Part shown: positions 45,649 through 54,408 of the stretch, piece after piece
Layout: each line of letters opens with the position of its first letter
Position numbering within the stretch: the stretch's first letter is position 1
The notes under the pieces: generated by a model
What the model saw: the letters and a program-made list of their open reading frames with translations, nothing else
The model's database searches: none
Told to the model about the DNA's origin: nothing
NCBI RefSeq assembly: GCF_032341175.1
Contig: NZ_CP135435.1
Coordinates: 1,984,001-2,048,000, forward strand
Source: Bacillus sp. DTU_2020_1000418_1_SI_GHA_SEK_038
GTDB lineage: Bacteria; Bacillota; Bacilli; Bacillales; Cytobacillaceae
Direction of reading: 5' to 3'
DNA: 64,000 nt
Program-made: the position numbers and the translations under genes

Positions 45649-46032
45649 ATGAAACCAGGTTTAACGGCAGGTTATTCGGTTACGATTGAGGCAGTAGTGA
45701 CTCGTGAAATGTTTGCTCAATTTGAAGGGAAAATGGTTCATCCAACCTATTCGACCGTAATGATGATTTACCATATGGAATGGGCGTCTAGGCAAATCAT
45801 TTTGCCTTTTTTAGAAGAGCATGAGGAGGGAATGGGGTTGTCTGTTTCCGCTAAACATATATTGCCGGCTCGGGAAGGATCTAAATTGAACATAAAGGCA
45901 GTCCTAACTGAAAAGAAAGACAATAAGATTATTACCGATGTTTTTGTTATCAATGATACTAAGCTAATTGGCACTGGGGAGGTTACGCAGGTAATTCTTC
46001 CGAAAGCGAAAATTAAGAGCATGCTAGCATAA
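45649..46032 (+). CDS. Hotdog-fold acyl-CoA thioesterase (FlK-like)
   Basis: The 127-residue protein has the single hotdog fold pattern seen in FlK-type thioesterases: MKPGLTAGYSVTIEAVVTREM, HPTYSTVMMIYHMEWASRQIILPFLEEHEEGMGLSVSAKHILPAREGS. Such enzymes hydrolyse acyl-CoA esters. In classical paa operons the hotdog thioesterase PaaI releases CoA from stalled intermediates; this gene may play the same part here, which is inference. The ATG at 45649 follows GGAGGGATC. Confidence 0.75.
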   Translation: MKPGLTAGYSVTIEAVVTREMFAQFEGKMVHPTYSTVMMIYHMEWASRQIILPFLEEHEEGMGLSVSAKHILPAREGSKLNIKAVLTEKKDNKIITDVFVINDTKLIGTGEVTQVILPKAKIKSMLA

Positions 46033-46092
46033 TTATCATGCTATTTACTAATCTGTTTTTATATTAACAGCAAACCTAAAGATGACTCAGTT

Positions 46093-46106
46093 TGTAAGCG
46101 TTAACA
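46093..46106 (+). promoter_or_regulatory. cre site (CcpA operator) before the PheDH gene
   Basis: TGTAAGCGTTAACA matches the Bacillus cre consensus TGWAANCGNTNWCA at every defined position. It lies 23 nt before the dehydrogenase start codon, where bound CcpA would block initiation or act as a roadblock within the operon. Confidence 0.7.
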
Positions 46107-46128
46107 TAATCGTTAGGGGGAAATGTTC

Positions 46129-47235
46129 ATGAATATGTTTTCGAAGATAAAAGACCATGAACAGGTTGTGTTTTGTAATGATGAATTAACTGGCTTAAAG
46201 GCTATTATTGCTATCCATAGTACAAAGCTAGGTCCAGCCCTAGGCGGCTGCAGGATGCTCCCTTATTCAAGTGAAGAGGAGGCGCTTGAAGATGTACTGC
46301 GTCTTTCGCGAGGTATGACATACAAATGCGCTGCTGCGGATGTTGATTTTGGCGGCGGAAAAGCAGTTATTATTGGCGACCCTCATAAAGATAAGACACC
46401 GGAGCTATTCCGTGCGTTCGGGCAGTTCGTAGAATCATTGAATGGCAGATTCTATACGGGTACAGATATGGGAACTTCACCAGATGATTTCATTCATGCG
46501 TTAAGGGAAACGAATTGTATCGTTGGCGTTGATGAGGTTTACGGGGGAAGCGGGGACTCTTCTGTGCCGACTGCACAAGGCGTTATTTATGGAATTCAAG
46601 CAACAAATAAAATATTAACAGGCTCTGATCAACTAAGCGGAAAAAGCTATGTGGTCCAGGGACTTGGTAAAGTGGGATTCAAGGTTGCAGAAAGGCTGCT
46701 GGAGGATGGAGCAGATTTATACGTGTCCGATATCAATCAGCAAGCAATCAATAGGCTGCTATCTAAAGCGAAAACATTAGGAGCCACAGTAAAAGTTTTA
46801 TCGAGTGATGAGATCTATGAGGCTAACGCAGATATCTTTATTCCATGTGCAATGGGTGGCATTATTAATGACGAAACCATTCAGTATCTATCTGTAAAGG
46901 CCGTTGTCGGTTCAGCGAATAACCAGCTTTTGGAGCTTCATCATGCACAAAAGCTAATGGATAAAGGGATTTTATTTGCTCCTGATTATATTGTCAACTC
47001 CGGTGGTTTAATTCAAGTAGCAGATGAACTGTATACACCGAATAAAGAAAGAGTCCTGCAAAAAACAAAAGCCATTTATAACTCTTTACTCCATATTTAC
47101 GAGTATGCAAATGCGGAAGGAATAACAACAGTGGAAGCGGCTAATCAATTTTGTGAAAAACGTATTGAAGCGCGAGCACGCAGAAATAGCTTTTTTTCTC
47201 ATAAGAAGCGTCCAAAATGGGCAGTGAGAACGTAA
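46129..47235 (+). CDS. pdh: Phenylalanine dehydrogenase (Glu/Leu/Phe/Val DH family)
   Basis: The enzyme oxidatively deaminates L-phenylalanine to phenylpyruvate with NAD+. The 368 residues have the catalytic [17 protein letters not shown] (Lys), [12 protein letters not shown] and a Rossmann GLGKVG. Beyond the family core, the [24 protein letters not shown] stretch and the C terminus [23 protein letters not shown] closely resemble bacillar phenylalanine dehydrogenases rather than leucine dehydrogenases. The likely start is the ATG at 46129, about 9 nt after AGGGGGAA; the ATG at 46123 is an alternative. No terminator separates it from the thioesterase gene upstream or E1 alpha downstream. Confidence 0.82.
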   Translation: MNMFSKIKDHEQVVFCNDELTGLKAIIAIHSTKLGPALGGCRMLPYSSEEEALEDVLRLSRGMTYKCAAADVDFGGGKAVIIGDPHKDKTPELFRAFGQFVESLNGRFYTGTDMGTSPDDFIHALRETNCIVGVDEVYGGSGDSSVPTAQGVIYGIQATNKILTGSDQLSGKSYVVQGLGKVGFKVAERLLEDGADLYVSDINQQAINRLLSKAKTLGATVKVLSSDEIYEANADIFIPCAMGGIINDETIQYLSVKAVVGSANNQLLELHHAQKLMDKGILFAPDYIVNSGGLIQVADELYTPNKERVLQKTKAIYNSLLHIYEYANAEGITTVEAANQFCEKRIEARARRNSFFSHKKRPKWAVRT

Positions 47236-47330
47236 TTTTTTAATGTAATAACAACATTAATAATGTGATAATATTTTTTTGTTTTTGTGCCCTAATAGGT
47301 TCTAAATAATATAAAGCAAAGGGTGAGAAA

Positions 47331-48401
47331 ATGGACAGTCAGTTTCCAGTGCTTCAAGTAATGGATCCAAACGGACAAATAGCAGCACCCCAATATAAGG
47401 AGAAGATTACAGAGGAATTGGCCAGAAACTTTTATAGGCAGCTCGTTAGAATCCGCCTTTTTGATCGGAAGGCGGTAAGCCTGCAGCGACAAGGAAGGAT
47501 AGGCACATATGCACCATTCGAAGGGCAGGAGGCTTCACAGGTAGGTAGTGCTCTTGCATTAAACGAATGGGATTGGATGTTTCCAACGTACCGTGACCAT
47601 GGGGCAGCCTTTGTTTTTGGCCACTCATTAAGGAATATTCTTTTATTTTGGAATGGCCGAAACGAAGGGTGTATCCCTCCAGCGGGAAAAAAGATTTTCC
47701 CTCCAGGTATCCCGATTGCCACCCAGATTCCTCACGCAGCAGGGGCCGCCTTAGCAGAAAAGAAAAAGGGAACAACCAATGCAGCCATTGCTTACTTCGG
47801 TGATGGTGCCACATCTGAAGGGGACTTTCATGAAGGGCTTAATTTCGCGAGTGTATTTAAAGCACCTGTCGTTTTCTTTAATCAAAATAATCAATTTGCC
47901 ATTTCAGTTCCAATTGACAAGCAAATGAATTCTAAGACGATTGCCCAAAAGTCCTTAGCCTATGATATTCCTGGTGTCCGGATCGATGGAAACGATGTTT
48001 TCATTGTTTATTTTGAAACGTTAAAGGCTTTGGAGAGAGCGAGAAAGGGTAATGGACCGACATTAATTGAAGCTGTCACCTGGAGATATGGGGCTCATAC
48101 GACCGCTGATGACCCATCGAAATACCGCTGCCAAGTAGAGAGCAATAACCGCCGAACAGAAACAGATCCTATTCTTCGCCTTGAAAAGTGGATGAAAAAT
48201 GAAGGATTATATGATGAAAAATGGTTGCGTGATGTGGAAGCGGAAGCCACACAGGAAATTGAGAAAGCAGTTGAAGAAATGGAAGATCTTCCTCCCGCAG
48301 ATCCTGCTAATATATTTGATCATGTCTTTGCGGAGCCAACATGGCAAATCGCTCAGCAAAAAGAAGAGTATCTTAGATTCATAGGGGGTGAAGGGAGATG
48401 A
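47331..48401 (+). CDS. 2-oxoacid dehydrogenase E1 component, alpha subunit
   Basis: The thiamine-diphosphate E1 alpha subunit decarboxylates a 2-oxoacid and acylates the lipoyl arm of E2. The 356 residues show the thiamine motif GDGATSEGDFHEGLNFASVFKAPVVFFNQNNQFAIS and the RYGAHTTADDPSKYR block. By family it resembles pyruvate/branched-chain E1 alpha. Beside phenylalanine dehydrogenase and paa genes, phenylpyruvate is the natural candidate substrate (inference). It overlaps E1 beta by 4 nt. Confidence 0.9.
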   Translation: MDSQFPVLQVMDPNGQIAAPQYKEKITEELARNFYRQLVRIRLFDRKAVSLQRQGRIGTYAPFEGQEASQVGSALALNEWDWMFPTYRDHGAAFVFGHSLRNILLFWNGRNEGCIPPAGKKIFPPGIPIATQIPHAAGAALAEKKKGTTNAAIAYFGDGATSEGDFHEGLNFASVFKAPVVFFNQNNQFAISVPIDKQMNSKTIAQKSLAYDIPGVRIDGNDVFIVYFETLKALERARKGNGPTLIEAVTWRYGAHTTADDPSKYRCQVESNNRRTETDPILRLEKWMKNEGLYDEKWLRDVEAEATQEIEKAVEEMEDLPPADPANIFDHVFAEPTWQIAQQKEEYLRFIGGEGR

Positions 48402-49393
48402 GTACGGCAATCAAAACAAAAACGTTCACACTCATACAAGCCATTACTGATGCTCTGGATACAATGCTTGAGGAAAGATCCGAAGTACTGCTCTTAGGAG
48501 AGGACATCGGAAAAAATGGCGGAGTATTTCGCGCTACTGAAGGACTTCAAGAGAAATACGGCGCTGACCGGGTTATTGATACACCTTTAAGTGAAGCGGG
48601 GTTCGTTGGAGCAGGAATTGGTATGGCGGTTAATGGATTTTTACCTGTCATAGAAATTCAGTTTCTTAGCTTTATTTATCCAGCCTATGAACAAATCATG
48701 ACACATGCTTCTAGACTACGGATGAGGACGATGGGGCATTTTACTGTTCCAATGGTCATTCGTGCCCCATACGGAGCGGGAGTCAGGGCTCCCGAAATCC
48801 ATTGCGATAGTCCAGAAGCAATATTTACCCATATGCCAGGAATAAAGGTCGTATGCCCGTCCAGTCCTTATGATGCTAAGGGTTTGCTTATTGCAGCAAT
48901 TGAAGATCCAGATCCTGTATTATTTATGGAACCAATGAGGTGTTACCGAGCTGGCAAGGAAGAGGTGCCAGAAGGAAAATACAAAATAGAAATTGGTAAA
49001 GGAAAAAAAATGCTGGAAGGGGACGATGTGTCCATCATTACTTGGGGAGCGATGGTTCCGGTTGTCATGAAAGCAGCGAAAGAAATGCAGATTCAAGGCA
49101 TTCATTGTGATGTGATCGATTTAAGAACCTTATACCCGATCGATAAAGAGATCATTGCTGAATCGGTCCAAAAAACAGGCCGGACAGTTATTGTTCATGA
49201 GGCACATGCCACTGGTGGGGTTGGAAATGATGTATTAGCCATCATCAATGACACATCGTTTTTATATCAAAAAGCGCCAGCAGAAAGGGTTACTGGATTT
49301 GATGCCCCTGTTCCATACTTTGGTTTTGAGGATCATTATTTACCAACGGCAGATCGAGTGAAATTTGCCATTCATAAAGTCATGTCGTTCTAG
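48398..49393 (+). CDS. 2-oxoacid dehydrogenase E1 component, beta subunit
   Basis: The 331-residue transketolase-like beta subunit forms the alpha2beta2 E1 with the preceding gene. Typical blocks are LLGEDIGKNGGVFRATEGLQEKYGADRVIDTPLSEAGFVGAGIGMAVNG, RMRTMGHFTVPMVIRAPYGAGVRAPEIHCDSPEAIF and the C-terminal transketolase_C region with VIVHEAHATGGVGNDV. The ATG overlaps the end of the alpha gene, which indicates tight coupling. Confidence 0.92.
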   Translation: MSTAIKTKTFTLIQAITDALDTMLEERSEVLLLGEDIGKNGGVFRATEGLQEKYGADRVIDTPLSEAGFVGAGIGMAVNGFLPVIEIQFLSFIYPAYEQIMTHASRLRMRTMGHFTVPMVIRAPYGAGVRAPEIHCDSPEAIFTHMPGIKVVCPSSPYDAKGLLIAAIEDPDPVLFMEPMRCYRAGKEEVPEGKYKIEIGKGKKMLEGDDVSIITWGAMVPVVMKAAKEMQIQGIHCDVIDLRTLYPIDKEIIAESVQKTGRTVIVHEAHATGGVGNDVLAIINDTSFLYQKAPAERVTGFDAPVPYFGFEDHYLPTADRVKFAIHKVMSF

Positions 49394-49403
49394 GAGGGAA
49401 GGA

Positions 49404-50615
49404 ATGGAAGTCAAATTACATGATATTGGAGAAGGAATGACCGAAGCAGACATTAATTGCTTTTTAGTAAAGGCAGGTGATTTTGTCCGAGCCGATGAAC
49501 CTATCATTGAAATACAAACAGACAAAATGACTGCGGAAATTCCTGCCCCGCGCACTGGGTATATTCGAGAGTTTAAAGTAGAAATCGGGCAGACCGTTCC
49601 TGTTGGAACAACTTTATTAATCTTGGAAGAAGAAGGCAGCTTAAATAAACAACCGATATCACCCGCTACAATGACAGTTGATCATTCTATGACGAATGTA
49701 AAAGATTATAAAAAACGTATTCTCGCATCACCGTATACAAGGAAAATTGCGAGAGAAAACGGGATAAATATTGAAGTTGTTAAGGGGTCTGGTCCAGCCG
49801 GAAGAATTACTGATGAAGATATTTATCAATTAATGGCTTCTTCACAACAACAGGATTCGGAGAGAAACAGCCAGCCCACAAGAAATACGACAATCGCACC
49901 TGCAGAACTACCCCCATTAAAATCAGACACCATTCCTTTCAGAGGCAGAAGAAAGCAAATCGCGAAAAAAATGGTTCAATCCTTAAATACGATTCCCCAT
50001 TGTACTCATTTTGAAGAAGTAGATGTTACGGAACTGATTCAATTTCGAGCGGAATTAAAGAATATCAATCAAACGATTACAGCAACTGCCTTTTTCATAA
50101 AGGCTTTGTCTGTATGTCTTACGGAATTTCCGATTTTTAATGCTCGGCTTGACGAGGAAAATGAGGTGATTCATCTTCTAAAAGAACATCATATCGGAAT
50201 GGCGGTGGATGCGGAAGATGGTCTTATCGTTCCCGTGCTTCGCCATGTGGAGAAAAAATCAATACGAGCCATTCATGACGAAATGAAAATAGTTACGGAA
50301 AAAGCATTAGCCAATAAATTAAGCATGAAGGATATAACAGGCGGAACGTTTACGATTAGTAATGTTGGCCCCCTTGGTGGAAGCTTTGGGGCAACGCCGA
50401 TTATTCAGCATCCTGAAGTGGCGCTTGTATCCTTCCATAAGACGAAGAAAATGCCTGTAGTGACAGAGGATGATCAAATTGTGATCCGGTCTATCATGAA
50501 TATTTCAATGTCCTTCGATCATCGGGTGGCAGACGGGGCGAGTGCTGTCCGTTTTACAAACAGATTTGCACAATTCATTCAAAATCCAAAAATGCTTTTG
50601 CTGGAGTTGGTTTAG
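49404..50615 (+). CDS. 2-oxoacid dehydrogenase E2, lipoyl acyltransferase
   Basis: The 403-residue E2 has an N-terminal lipoyl domain with the lipoylated Lys in IQTDKMTAEI (about residue 42), a linker, a peripheral subunit-binding domain (ASPYTRKIARENGINIEVVKGSGPAGRITDEDI, about 110-145) and the catalytic acyltransferase domain ending in SFDHRVADGA, which holds the HxxxD active site. Only one lipoyl domain is present. It transfers the acyl group to CoA. I use the ATG at 49404 after AGGAGGGAAGG. The E3 gene starts at the base after its stop codon. Confidence 0.93.
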   Translation: MEVKLHDIGEGMTEADINCFLVKAGDFVRADEPIIEIQTDKMTAEIPAPRTGYIREFKVEIGQTVPVGTTLLILEEEGSLNKQPISPATMTVDHSMTNVKDYKKRILASPYTRKIARENGINIEVVKGSGPAGRITDEDIYQLMASSQQQDSERNSQPTRNTTIAPAELPPLKSDTIPFRGRRKQIAKKMVQSLNTIPHCTHFEEVDVTELIQFRAELKNINQTITATAFFIKALSVCLTEFPIFNARLDEENEVIHLLKEHHIGMAVDAEDGLIVPVLRHVEKKSIRAIHDEMKIVTEKALANKLSMKDITGGTFTISNVGPLGGSFGATPIIQHPEVALVSFHKTKKMPVVTEDDQIVIRSIMNISMSFDHRVADGASAVRFTNRFAQFIQNPKMLLLELV

Positions 50616-52046
50616 ATGGTTGTCGGCGACCTTGCCCATGAACGTGATTTAGTAATTATTGGCGGTGGACCAGGAGGATATCATGCGGCTATTCGAGCTG
50701 CTCAGCTTGGGCAATCTGTTACCCTAATTGAAAAGGGGGAGCTTGGAGGTGTATGCCTAAATAAAGGCTGTATCCCGTCTAAAGTCCTGACCCATGGCGC
50801 CGCTGAATTTGCCTCATTTAAGGAAATAGATCAACTAGGAATAGAGATTAATAGTATTAAGTTTAATATGGATAAACTACAAGCTTACAAAAATAAAACG
50901 ATTACCCAGCTTCGAGATGGCGTCCTATCCTTATGTAAAGCGAATAAAATTGAAATTATAAAAGGATCCGCGTTTTTTCTTTCAGAAGAACGGATTGGTG
51001 TTGAAAATGGGGATCAATATGATATTTATCGTTTTAATCATGCAATCATCGCGACTGGAGGCTATCCGAAATCACCGGAGGGCATAAAGATTGATCATGA
51101 GAGAGTTCTAAATTCCTGGTCGATCACTAATCTTAAAGTAGTGCCCGAAAAGCTTTTCGTTTATGGTCATGACTATATTGCGTTAGAAATCGCCATGGCC
51201 TATAACTCTATTGGCTCTGAAGTTGTACTTATAAATGAACACGATGATTTCATGTTTGATTCATCCATTAACCGTGAGCTCATGCGAATATTAAAGAAAA
51301 AACAGATAGGGATCCTCAAAAACAACTTCATTTCAGAAGCATATACTAAGGATGAGGGAGTAACCATTTTTATTAAAAATAAGACAGGCACAGAGGAATT
51401 AAAGGGTTCGCATTTATTTGTTTCTGGCAGCAATACCCCAAACACTAATCATTTAGGAATAAATCGTATAGGTGTTGAAACGACAAAGAGCGGATTCATT
51501 GTCGTTAATCACGAGTGCCGTACTTCAAAGAATCATATATTTGCGATTGGCGATGTGACAGAAGGACCAAGTTTAGCCATTAAAGCCATTAAGCAGGGCA
51601 AGACAGCTGCGGAAGCAATCACAGGTATAAAGGCTGAAGCAGATTTGCGTTTTCTGCCAGTCATTGCTCATACTAGCCCTCCGATTGCCTATGTGGGTTT
51701 AACTGAGGAAGAAGCTATTAAGCAAGGGCACTCAGTTGAAACAGCGCAATTCCCGCTTTCAGGAAATGGCTATGCCGCCATCCTTGGAAAAAAAGATGGA
51801 TTGATTAAAGTAATATTTGATAAAGATAATGATCTTTTACTTGGCATACACATCATTGGGTATGGGGCCGTTGAACTAATTTCCAGCGGAGTGCTGTCGC
51901 TAGAGATGGCAGCAAGAGACGAGGATTTGCTGTTTCCGCTATACCCGCATCCAAGCATAAACGAGGGGTTACTAGAAGCAGTAGAAGCAATAAAGAACCA
52001 AGCCATCCATCTACCTCCAAATATGAGGAAAAAAATAAAGGTTTAA
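50616..52046 (+). CDS. Dihydrolipoyl dehydrogenase (E3)
   Basis: This flavoprotein reoxidises the E2 lipoyl group with NAD+. The 476 residues contain the FAD Rossmann GGGPGGYHAAIRAAQLG, the redox disulfide GVCLNKGCIPSK, a second nucleotide motif region (KLFVYGHDYIALEIAMAYNSIGSEV, unusually lacking the full GxGxxG), the FAIGDV block and the C-terminal HPSINEGL with the catalytic His. The NAD motif reads GHDYIALE where most family members have GGGYIGVE; this may affect cofactor binding. It is the last gene of the thioesterase-PheDH-E1-E2-E3 transcription unit. Confidence 0.9.
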   Translation: MVVGDLAHERDLVIIGGGPGGYHAAIRAAQLGQSVTLIEKGELGGVCLNKGCIPSKVLTHGAAEFASFKEIDQLGIEINSIKFNMDKLQAYKNKTITQLRDGVLSLCKANKIEIIKGSAFFLSEERIGVENGDQYDIYRFNHAIIATGGYPKSPEGIKIDHERVLNSWSITNLKVVPEKLFVYGHDYIALEIAMAYNSIGSEVVLINEHDDFMFDSSINRELMRILKKKQIGILKNNFISEAYTKDEGVTIFIKNKTGTEELKGSHLFVSGSNTPNTNHLGINRIGVETTKSGFIVVNHECRTSKNHIFAIGDVTEGPSLAIKAIKQGKTAAEAITGIKAEADLRFLPVIAHTSPPIAYVGLTEEEAIKQGHSVETAQFPLSGNGYAAILGKKDGLIKVIFDKDNDLLLGIHIIGYGAVELISSGVLSLEMAARDEDLLFPLYPHPSINEGLLEAVEAIKNQAIHLPPNMRKKIKV

Positions 52047-52096
52047 ATCGTATATTACTTTAATGCAGATGTGCATTATAGCTTTAACTTGTACTC

Positions 52097-52141
52097 TTGA
52101 GAACATTGGCACTATCCATATAATATTAATTCAGAATATTA
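52097..52141 (+). promoter_or_regulatory. hppD promoter with overlapping inverted repeat
   Basis: TTGAGA (52097-52102), an 18-bp spacer and TAATAT (52121-52126) form the promoter. TAATATT-N7-AATATTA (52121-52141) is a perfect 7-bp inverted repeat across the -10 and start region, a likely operator. It differs from the CG-N9-CG motif. Confidence 0.5.
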
Positions 52142-52169
52142 TTAATTTTTACAATTAGGGGGAGCTAAA

Positions 52170-53288
52170 ATGAAAGAAAAAATAACGGCAAGCAAGGAAA
52201 AAGTGGAGGATTTTTTTCCTGTTAAGGAAGTTGATTATTTAGAAATTTACACAGGTAACGCCAAACAATCCTGTTACTTTTTTTGCTCTGCCTTTGGCTT
52301 TAAACCTGTGGCATATTCTGGACTGGAGACAGGCAATAGAGAAACTGTTTCCTATGTTCTTCAGCAAAGAAAGATCCGTCTAGTCATTACAGGATCCTTA
52401 ACTGAATCGAGCAGAGTCTCTTCTTTTGTGAAAAAGCATGGAGACGGAGTAAAGGATGTTGCTTTAACGGTAGATGATGTGGAGAAAGCATATAAAGAAG
52501 CTGTTTCAAGAGGGGCCATTGAAATTATGCCTCCGTTCGAAATCAAAGATGATCATGGTACTGTAAAAAAGGCAGTTATCGGAACATATGGAGATACGAT
52601 CCACACATTAGTAGAACGGAATAACTATACAGGGGTTTTCATGCCAGGCTACGAGCCATTTGCTATGAACATACCATTTGAAGATGCCGGCTTTATTGGA
52701 ATTGACCATGTGGTCGGCAATGTCGAAAGTATGGAAGAATGGGTTAATTATTATGCAAATGTTATGGGCTTTAAAGAGATGACACACTTCACGGACAAAG
52801 ATATTAGCACGGAATATTCTGCACTAATGTCAAAGGTCATGCATAATGGCGGCCGTATTAAATTCCCGATCAACGAGCCAGCTGAAGGAAAACGAAAATC
52901 ACAAATTGAAGAGTATCTAGAATTTTACAATGGACCTGGTGTTCAGCATCTGGCGCTTCTTACAGAAGATATTGTCAGTACGGTCAGCATCCTTCGCAAA
53001 AATGGAGTAGAATTCTTGAATACACCTGCCGCGTATTATGATGAGGCTTTATCAAAGCGTGTTGGAAAAATTGATGAGGAAATTGAAAAGCTGAAAGAAT
53101 TAAGCATTTTAGTAGATCGTGATGATGAGGGTTATTTACTGCAAATCTTTACGAAGCCAGTTGTTGATAGACCAACATTATTTATTGAAGTAATCCAGCG
53201 TAAAGGCGCAAGAGGATTTGGTGAAGGGAATTTCAAGGCTTTGTTTGAATCCATTGAACGAGAGCAGGAAAGAAGAGGTAATCTATAA
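52170..53288 (+). CDS. hppD: 4-hydroxyphenylpyruvate dioxygenase
   Basis: HPPD converts 4-hydroxyphenylpyruvate to homogentisate with Fe(II) and O2. The 372-residue protein has two VOC-type halves. The iron ligands lie in the second half: His in IGIDHVVGNV, His in VQHLALLTEDI and Glu in TLFIEVIQRKGARGFGEGNFKALFESIE, the C-terminal family signature. First gene of the tyrosine/homogentisate operon; the ribosome binding site is AGGGGGAG. Confidence 0.95.
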   Translation: MKEKITASKEKVEDFFPVKEVDYLEIYTGNAKQSCYFFCSAFGFKPVAYSGLETGNRETVSYVLQQRKIRLVITGSLTESSRVSSFVKKHGDGVKDVALTVDDVEKAYKEAVSRGAIEIMPPFEIKDDHGTVKKAVIGTYGDTIHTLVERNNYTGVFMPGYEPFAMNIPFEDAGFIGIDHVVGNVESMEEWVNYYANVMGFKEMTHFTDKDISTEYSALMSKVMHNGGRIKFPINEPAEGKRKSQIEEYLEFYNGPGVQHLALLTEDIVSTVSILRKNGVEFLNTPAAYYDEALSKRVGKIDEEIEKLKELSILVDRDDEGYLLQIFTKPVVDRPTLFIEVIQRKGARGFGEGNFKALFESIEREQERRGNL

Positions 53289-53292
53289 CTTT

Positions 53293-54408
53293 ATGGTCAA
53301 AATCAAAACAAAAAGTATACTAGAAGAAATTCAATCATATCCCCTTGGACTTTCGCAAAAGGAAATAAAAGAGAAGTACAGTCTTAATAGAGTATGGAAA
53401 ATGTCTGATAATGAAAACGTTTATGGGTGCCCGCCAAAGGTAAAAGAGGCTATCTATCAGCATCTGCAAACGCTTCATTTATATCCTGACGGAAATACCT
53501 CTGAGTTAGTAAGCAGGCTCGCTAATTTTTACCACGTTGAGGAGGATCAGCTTATTGCTGGCAACGGATCAGACGAAATTATTAGAATGCTTACCCGAGC
53601 TTATATCAATAAAGGTGATGAGGCTATAATGGCTGATATCACCTTTCCCCGATATGAAACGAATGTTGTGATAGAGGGCGGGACATCGGTCAAAGTCCCT
53701 TTGGCAAACGGAGTTCATCATTTAACAGCTATGCTTAATATGATTACACCAAAAACTAAAATAATCTTTATTTGCAACCCTAATAATCCTACAGGAACAA
53801 TTGTAGGAAATGAGGAATTAAATAACTTTATTGAAAACATTCCGGAAAATATCCTGATTGTTCTAGATGAGGCTTATTACGAATATGTGACATCCCAGGA
53901 TTATTTACAATCCATCCCTCTTCTGAGTAACCATCCGAATTTAATTATTTTAAGGACCTTTTCGAAAATATATGGGCTTGCTGGGCTGCGTGTCGGCTAC
54001 GGAATGATGCATCCTTCCATTGTAAAAGAACTGCATAAAGTAAGGGAAGTGTTTAATGTAAACGTGCTGGCGCAGGCAGCTGCTGTTCAGGCACTTAAAG
54101 ACCGCGAGTTTATCACGGTATGTGCTGAAAAAAATGCTGTGGAAAGAAAATTTGTCTCTGATGGGCTCCGTAATTTTGAAATAGAATTTTTTCCTTCCGA
54201 AGCAAATTTTCTATTCGTTTACAGCCAGCATCCCATTTCGAAAAAGTTAATTTCGAATGGTTTTCTTGTCCGGCCAATGAAGCTCAGCGGCTACACTGAC
54301 GCATTTAGAATCACTTTAGGTACAAGGAGCGATAATGAAGCTTTCCTGCATGTCCTTAGCCAAATAATAAATGATGGGCGGTGTGAGGGTGGAAATATCA
54401 CCAGGTAA
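53293..54408 (+). CDS. HisC-like aminotransferase, probably for tyrosine/phenylalanine
   Basis: This is a pyridoxal-phosphate class I/II aminotransferase of 371 residues in the histidinol-phosphate/aromatic group. Visible are NENVYGCPPKV, AGNGSDEII, ICNPNNPTGTIV, VLDEAYYEY and the PLP Lys in TFSKIYGLAGLRVGYG. HisC-type enzymes often act on Tyr and Phe, and the position between hppD and homogentisate genes implies tyrosine to 4-hydroxyphenylpyruvate. The ATG at 53293 follows GAGGTAA in the end of hppD. Confidence 0.85.
   Translation: MVKIKTKSILEEIQSYPLGLSQKEIKEKYSLNRVWKMSDNENVYGCPPKVKEAIYQHLQTLHLYPDGNTSELVSRLANFYHVEEDQLIAGNGSDEIIRMLTRAYINKGDEAIMADITFPRYETNVVIEGGTSVKVPLANGVHHLTAMLNMITPKTKIIFICNPNNPTGTIVGNEELNNFIENIPENILIVLDEAYYEYVTSQDYLQSIPLLSNHPNLIILRTFSKIYGLAGLRVGYGMMHPSIVKELHKVREVFNVNVLAQAAAVQALKDREFITVCAEKNAVERKFVSDGLRNFEIEFFPSEANFLFVYSQHPISKKLISNGFLVRPMKLSGYTDAFRITLGTRSDNEAFLHVLSQIINDGRCEGGNITR

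Noticed and set aside
47240..47330. Sigma-54 promoter before the E1 alpha gene, as for B. subtilis bkd
   Set aside because: No GG/GC -24/-12 pair with the right spacing is present, and no sigma-54 activator gene is nearby. A GGCAC at 52107 lacks the -12 GC.
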